Of a stretch of DNA of 64,000 nt, positions 59,935-64,000 are shown piece after piece (positions within the stretch are counted from its first letter, which is position 1; every line of letters starts with the position of its first letter). The stretch spans positions 186,001-250,000 of the forward strand of contig NZ_CP059163.1 of assembly GCF_013466785.1 (NCBI RefSeq). Direction: 5' to 3'. The notes below the pieces were generated by a model. That model was given only the letters and a program-made list of their open reading frames with translations. It had not been told where the DNA came from and did no database searches. Source of the stretch: Nocardioides marinisabuli. Lineage in GTDB: Bacteria; Actinomycetota; Actinomycetes; Propionibacteriales; Nocardioidaceae. The position numbers were made by a program, and so were the translations under genes.

Positions 59935-61206
59935 TCAGGGCAGCAGCACGTCGAGGGTGTGGATCAGCACGCCGACGAGGCCGCCGACGATGGTGCCGTT
60001 GATCCGGATGAACTGCAGGTCGCGGCCCACGTGCAGCTCGATGCGCTCGGCGGCCTCGCGACCGTCCCAGCGCTCGATGGTGTGGGTGATGACGGTGGTG
60101 ACCTCGTCGCCGTACCGCTCGACCACGAAGACGGCAGCGTCCGCGGCCGCGGAGTCGAGGCTCTCGCGCAGCCCGGGCTCGGTGACCAGGCGGTGGGCGA
60201 ACCGGTCGACCTCGGTCTGCAGCCGGGTGCGCACCGCACCACGGGGGTCGGCCAGGGAGTCGGTGAGTGCCCGGCGCAGGGCGTCCCACAGCGCGATGGC
60301 GGTGGCGATGACCTGCGGCTGGTCGAGGAGACGGTGCTTGAGGGCCTCGGTGCGCTCGCGGGTGGCCGGGTCCTCGCACAGGTCGTGGGCCAGCTGGCGC
60401 AGCATCGAGTCGAGGGCGGCACGGGCCCGGTGGCGCGGGTCGTCGCGGATGTCGGCGACCCAGCGCACCAGCTCGAGGTGGATGCGCGAGGTGACCCGCT
60501 CGTTGACGCTCTGCGGCGCCCACCACGGCGCCCGCTCGCCCAGCACGTCGGCGACGGTGTCGGGGTTGTCGACCAGCCACCCGTGCAGCTCGTCGAGGAC
60601 CAGGTCGATCACCCCGTGGTGCAGGTCGTCGCGCATCGCCTCGGACAGCAGGTTGCCCAGCAGCGGCGAGATCGGCTCCTCGCGGAACCGCGGCACCAGC
60701 GCGTCCTCGACCAGGCTGCGCACGTGCTCGTCGCTGACCTTGCCCAGCGCGGTCGCGACCACCTCGGCCGTCTCGTCGACCACCCGCCGCGAGTGCTCGG
60801 GCTGGGAGAGCCAGGCGCCGACCCGCGCCGCGACCTGGGCGGCGCCGACGCGCTCGCGCACCACGTCCTCCTGCAGGAAGTTCTCGCCGACGAACTCCTG
60901 CAGCCCGCGCCCCAGGTCGTCCTTGCGGCGCGGGATCAGCGCGGTGTGCGGGATCGGCAGCCCCAGCGGGTGGCGGAACAGCGCGGTCACCGCGAACCAG
61001 TCGGCGATGGCGCCCACCATCGACGCCTCCGCGCCGGCGTTGACGAAGCCCCAGAAGCCGTCGGCCTCGCGGGTCAGGGCGTAGACCACCGCGGCCAGGA
61101 CGAGGAGTCCCAGGGCGACGCTGCGCATGCGGCGCAGGCCACGACGGCGTACGTCGTCCTGCGTGGTGTCGGTGCGGGGGGCGGCGGCCGCGGTCTGGGT
61201 GCTCAT
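59935..61206 (-). CDS. DUF445 family membrane-anchored protein
   Basis: A 423-residue protein. A first hydrophobic helix (SVALGLLVLAAVVYAL) is followed by the DUF445 start GFWGFVNAGAEASMVGAIAD and WFAVTALFRHPLGLPIPHTA, both signature pieces. A long helical, charged body follows, and a final hydrophobic segment lies at INGTIVGGLVGVLIHTLDVLL. The family (YheB-like) is involved in membrane or envelope functions in other bacteria, without a defined activity. The start is the ATG at 61206. Confidence 0.88.
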   Translation of the reverse strand: MSTQTAAAAPRTDTTQDDVRRRGLRRMRSVALGLLVLAAVVYALTREADGFWGFVNAGAEASMVGAIADWFAVTALFRHPLGLPIPHTALIPRRKDDLGRGLQEFVGENFLQEDVVRERVGAAQVAARVGAWLSQPEHSRRVVDETAEVVATALGKVSDEHVRSLVEDALVPRFREEPISPLLGNLLSEAMRDDLHHGVIDLVLDELHGWLVDNPDTVADVLGERAPWWAPQSVNERVTSRIHLELVRWVADIRDDPRHRARAALDSMLRQLAHDLCEDPATRERTEALKHRLLDQPQVIATAIALWDALRRALTDSLADPRGAVRTRLQTEVDRFAHRLVTEPGLRESLDSAAADAAVFVVERYGDEVTTVITHTIERWDGREAAERIELHVGRDLQFIRINGTIVGGLVGVLIHTLDVLLP

Positions 61207-61253
61207 CAGGGTCAGATTCTCGCGCACGGGCGTCTGGTGCGAGACTTCGCGGC

Positions 61254-61670
61254 ATGTCGGCACCCTCCTCCGCGGCCCGCACCGTGATCACCTTCGGGAC
61301 CTTCGACGTCTTCCACGTCGGGCACCTGCGCGTCATCGAGCGCGCCGCCGCCCTCGGCGACCGGCTCGTGGTGGGGGTCTCCGCCGACGAGCTGAACATG
61401 CGCAAGAAGGGCCGCGAGCCCGTCTTCAGCGAGGGCGAGCGGATGGCGATCGTGGCCGCGCTCAAGCCCGTGCACGCCGTCTTCCTCGAGGAGAGCCTCG
61501 AGCTCAAGCGCGACTACATCCTCGAGCACGGCGCCGACGTGCTGGTGATGGGCGACGACTGGGAGGGCCGCTTCGACGAGTTCCGCGACGTCTGCGACGT
61601 CGTCTACCTCCCGCGCACGCCCGCCATTTCCACGACCGCACTGATCGAGAAGATCTCCGCCACCGGCTGA
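61254..61670 (+). CDS. TagD-like nucleotidyltransferase (glycerol-3-phosphate cytidylyltransferase family)
   Basis: A 138-residue nucleotidyltransferase: TVITFGTFDVFHVGHLRVIE with the HxGH motif (HVGH), LVVGVSADELNMRKKGREP, MGDDWEGRFDEF, and RTPAISTTALI in place of the usual RTxGISTT. CDP-glycerol or a related activated alcohol for cell-wall polymers is the likely product. The substrate is inferred. It is divergent from the DUF445 gene. Confidence 0.85.
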   Translation: MSAPSSAARTVITFGTFDVFHVGHLRVIERAAALGDRLVVGVSADELNMRKKGREPVFSEGERMAIVAALKPVHAVFLEESLELKRDYILEHGADVLVMGDDWEGRFDEFRDVCDVVYLPRTPAISTTALIEKISATG

Positions 61671-61788
61671 GCCCCCGGGCCACACCGGCCACACCGGCCC
61701 CGCCCAACCGGCGCGTCCCGCGTGCGCGACCCGGTATCACCGGGCACCCTGGTCCAGACAGCTCGTCGGCCCAGTTGCTAGGAACCTC

Positions 61789-63423
61789 ATGCGTCGCAGA
61801 CCCGCCACCCCGCTCCTCCTCTCCGCGACGCTGGTGACCCTCGCTGCGACGCTGGCCCTGGGCAGCACGCCGGGCGCCGCCGCCCCCGGCACCCAGTCCG
61901 CCGGCACCCAGTCCGTCGGCGCCCAGTCCTCCGGCGCCCGGCTCTCCTCCACCCCGGCCGGGGCGGGCACCGACCCCGACGAGGCCCTCGCCGCGGCGCG
62001 CACCGCGCTCGGGCTGGGCGACGGCGCGCAGTCCCGCGGGCCGGGGCAGCCCGTCGGCGAGGGCAACGAGGCGACGATGGCGCTGCGCGACCTGCGCGTC
62101 GCGCTGCCGCAGCTCGGCGCCGAGCAGCGGCGCGAGGGCGAGGCCCTGCTGGCCCGACCCACCGACGGCGGCGACGACCCGGTCGGCCAGGGCTACGACA
62201 GCCGGTCGAAGAAGCTGTGCAGCGGCAACGTGTGCGTCCACTACGTCACCAAGGGCGCCGACCGGCCCGACTCCCAGAAGTGGGTCCGCAAGACCCTCCA
62301 GGTGATGAACAAGGTCTGGGACTTCGAGACCGGCACCCTGGGCTACCGCAAGCCGGTCAGCGACCGCAGCCTGCCCCAGGGCAAGAACGGCGGCAACGGC
62401 AAGTTCGACGTCTACCTCAAGGAGCTCAGCGGGCAGCGCCTCTACGGCTACTGCGCCCCCGAGTACCTGGTCAAGGGCAACAAGCGGCTCGCCAACGGCT
62501 ACTGCGTGCTCGACGACGACTTCGCCAAGGCCGAGTACGGCCGCAAGCCGCTCGACACCCTGCGCGTCACCGCCGCGCACGAGTTCTTCCACGCGATCCA
62601 GTTCAACTACGACTACCGCGAGGACCGCTGGCTGCTGGAGTCGACGGCGACCTGGGTCGAGGAGCGCTTCGCCGACGACGTCAACGACAACCGCCAGTAC
62701 CTCCCGGTCGGCCAGGTGCGCGTCCCTGACGAGCCGCTCGACATCTTCAGCACCACCTTCGGGCGCCACTACGGCAACTGGGCGTGGTGGGAGTTCCTGA
62801 CCCAGAAGTACGGCGGCGGCATCGTCCGCAGCGTGTGGAAGCAGGCCGGGCAGTTCAAGGGCGCCGGACGCGACTACTCGACCAAGGCGCTGACCAAGGT
62901 GCTGGCGGCCAAGGGCGGCTTCTCCCGCAACTACGCCCGCTTCGCTGCGGTCAACAACAACCCCGCGGCCTTCTACCCCGAAGGCGCCAGCTGGCCGAGC
63001 GCGGCCCGCATCGCCAACCTCAAGCTCTCGAAGGACGCGACGAGGAAGTCGCAGGCCACGACGGTCGACCACATGTCGGCGCAGAACGTCGACGTCACCC
63101 CGGCCGCCGAGCTCAAGGACAAGGCCTGGACCCTGCGCCTGACCCTTGACGGGCCGGCGGCGGCGACCAAGCCGATGGCCGCGGTGCTGGTGCAGAACAA
63201 GAAGGGCGCCTGGGACGAGCGCCTCCTGGAGTTCAACCGCAAGGGCCGCGCCCGGCTGAGCGTGCCGTTCTCCGCGCGGCGCGTCGACGCGGTGACGGTC
63301 TCGCTGGTCAACACCTCGACCAGCTTCGACTGCTGGGAGGACCAGGCCTACTCGTGCGCCGGCATCGCCGACCACGACGCCGCGCCGTTCGAGGTCACCG
63401 CCAAGGTGTTCAAGGACAAGTGA
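61789..63423 (+). CDS. Secreted putative zinc metalloprotease (HEFFH motif, MXAN_6640-like)
   Basis: A 544-residue exported protein. The signal peptide is RRRPATPLLLSATLVTLAAT followed by LALGSTPGAAA. A short Thr-Gln-Ser/Gly repeat (GTQSAGTQSVGAQSSGA) comes next. The active site is VTAAHEFFHAIQFNYDY, and the third ligand is probably a glutamate in LLESTATWVEERF, a gluzincin arrangement. Cysteines in CSGNVCVHY, YGYCAPEY and FDCWEDQAYSC should form disulphides. The C-terminal 150 residues look like a beta-rich binding domain. It overlaps the convergent gene by 14 bases. Confidence 0.82.
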   Translation: MRRRPATPLLLSATLVTLAATLALGSTPGAAAPGTQSAGTQSVGAQSSGARLSSTPAGAGTDPDEALAAARTALGLGDGAQSRGPGQPVGEGNEATMALRDLRVALPQLGAEQRREGEALLARPTDGGDDPVGQGYDSRSKKLCSGNVCVHYVTKGADRPDSQKWVRKTLQVMNKVWDFETGTLGYRKPVSDRSLPQGKNGGNGKFDVYLKELSGQRLYGYCAPEYLVKGNKRLANGYCVLDDDFAKAEYGRKPLDTLRVTAAHEFFHAIQFNYDYREDRWLLESTATWVEERFADDVNDNRQYLPVGQVRVPDEPLDIFSTTFGRHYGNWAWWEFLTQKYGGGIVRSVWKQAGQFKGAGRDYSTKALTKVLAAKGGFSRNYARFAAVNNNPAAFYPEGASWPSAARIANLKLSKDATRKSQATTVDHMSAQNVDVTPAAELKDKAWTLRLTLDGPAAATKPMAAVLVQNKKGAWDERLLEFNRKGRARLSVPFSARRVDAVTVSLVNTSTSFDCWEDQAYSCAGIADHDAAPFEVTAKVFKDK

Positions 63424-63991
63424 GCAGGCAGCCCTGAGGGGCCTCGGAGCGTCGCAGCCCCTCGAGCGGCCCGTCGGCCAGCTCGCCGACGATCCCCACC
63501 ACGGCGACCGCGCCCTGGCTCACGGGCTGGGTGGCGCCGCCGCTGAGGCCGTCGAGGACCTCGGCCGCGGTGGCGGCGACCGGGTTGAGCACTGACGAGA
63601 CCGGGCCGCCGGGGCCCGGTGCCGGGTCGGGGTCCGGGGTCGGGGTCGTCGGGGTCGTCGGGGTCGGAGTCGTCGGGTTCGGGTTCGGGTTCGCCGGGGT
63701 CGGGGCAGGCGCCGGAGCCGGGGCCGGGGCCACGGCGGGCTGTGCCTGCGGCGTCGCGCGGCCGCCTGGCACGGGGGCGCTAGCCCGACGAGCGTCACCG
63801 GTGCCGCTGACCCCAGGGGCGGTGCTCGTCCGGGGCCGCATCTGCGCACCGTCGACGACCCGCTGCTCCTGCGCGAGCACGGGCTGCTGGAGGTCGAGGT
63901 CCGGCAGCACGTCGACGAGGTTGGTCGTCACCACGAGCGCACCGACGAAGGCACCTGCGCCGATCACCAGGCCGGCGTACCCGAGCCGCAC
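63410..63991 (-). CDS. Membrane-anchored Pro/Thr-rich surface protein (5' end uncertain)
   Basis: A protein of 193 residues or more. One N-terminal hydrophobic helix (YAGLVIGAGAFVGALVVTTNL) acts as anchor or signal. A Pro/Ala/Thr-rich spacer follows (APAPAPAPTPANPNPNP and TPTTPTTPTPDPDPAPG), then a small C-terminal domain with a likely disulphide (CLLTC at the end). The GTG at 63991 is the first seen, but the frame stays open to the window edge, so the gene may start further right. The family is not recognised. Confidence 0.55.
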   Translation of the reverse strand: MRLGYAGLVIGAGAFVGALVVTTNLVDVLPDLDLQQPVLAQEQRVVDGAQMRPRTSTAPGVSGTGDARRASAPVPGGRATPQAQPAVAPAPAPAPAPTPANPNPNPTTPTPTTPTTPTPDPDPAPGPGGPVSSVLNPVAATAAEVLDGLSGGATQPVSQGAVAVVGIVGELADGPLEGLRRSEAPQGCLLTCP

Positions 63992-64000
63992 GTCGCGGTC

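Overview
This is a very GC-rich (about 70% or more) actinobacterial chromosome segment, most likely from Nocardioides or another member of the Nocardioidaceae. Supporting signs are mycothiol-type SigR/RsrA, WhiB1, PdtaS, a fused KGD-type 2-oxoglutarate decarboxylase, nickel superoxide dismutase, ribosomal protein bL37, the DUF222/13E12 HNH family, and many GTG or leaderless starts. The assignment rests on gene content and gene order, not on a marker gene.

Region 1 (1-16838, almost all minus strand) is the conserved actinobacterial argS-lysA-hom-thrC-thrB-rho-(two-component pair)-rpmE-prfA-prmC-sua5-wecA-(ATP synthase I-like)-atpB-atpE block. Its order matches M. tuberculosis Rv1292 to Rv1305, except that a response regulator and a histidine kinase sit between rho and rpmE. 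Aspartate-family amino-acid synthesis, translation termination, tRNA t6A modification, cell-wall lipid-linked sugar synthesis and the F0 part of ATP synthase follow one another with short gaps or 4-base overlaps. tRNA-Arg(CCG) lies just upstream of argS.

Region 2 (17000-36300) is mixed: a secreted protein, an LCP protein with a lipoprotein, KGD and a DUF6104-type small protein, a DesA3-like desaturase with its ferredoxin-type reductase and a divergent TetR regulator, two oxidoreductases, a serine hydrolase, malic enzyme, nickel SOD with a damaged maturation-protease gene (sodX), and an RsbW-SigF pair with a SigF-like promoter.

Region 3 (36463-48604) is a stress and redox block with the same neighbours as M. 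tuberculosis Rv3219-Rv3228: whiB1, pdtaS, bL37, rsrA-sigR, SRAP, aroA, rsgA, then hisN. A SigR-type promoter upstream of sigR could give an N-terminally extended SigR.

Region 4 (48700-64000) is accessory: a CBS protein, arsR-acr3 arsenite efflux, a MerR-DICT regulator with a flavoprotein and a small membrane protein, a divergent MarR/MFS pair around a near-perfect operator, signal peptidase I, FKBP, a lactate-monooxygenase-like enzyme, an HNH/DUF222 gene behind a perfect LexA box, a DUF445 protein, a TagD-like nucleotidyltransferase, and two exported proteins.

Three loci carry apparent frameshifts (about 29211, 33600 and 39330). They are either real lesions or assembly errors. No CRISPR array, prophage, insertion sequence or replication origin was seen. 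No intergenic stretch without an annotated element exceeds 300 bases.
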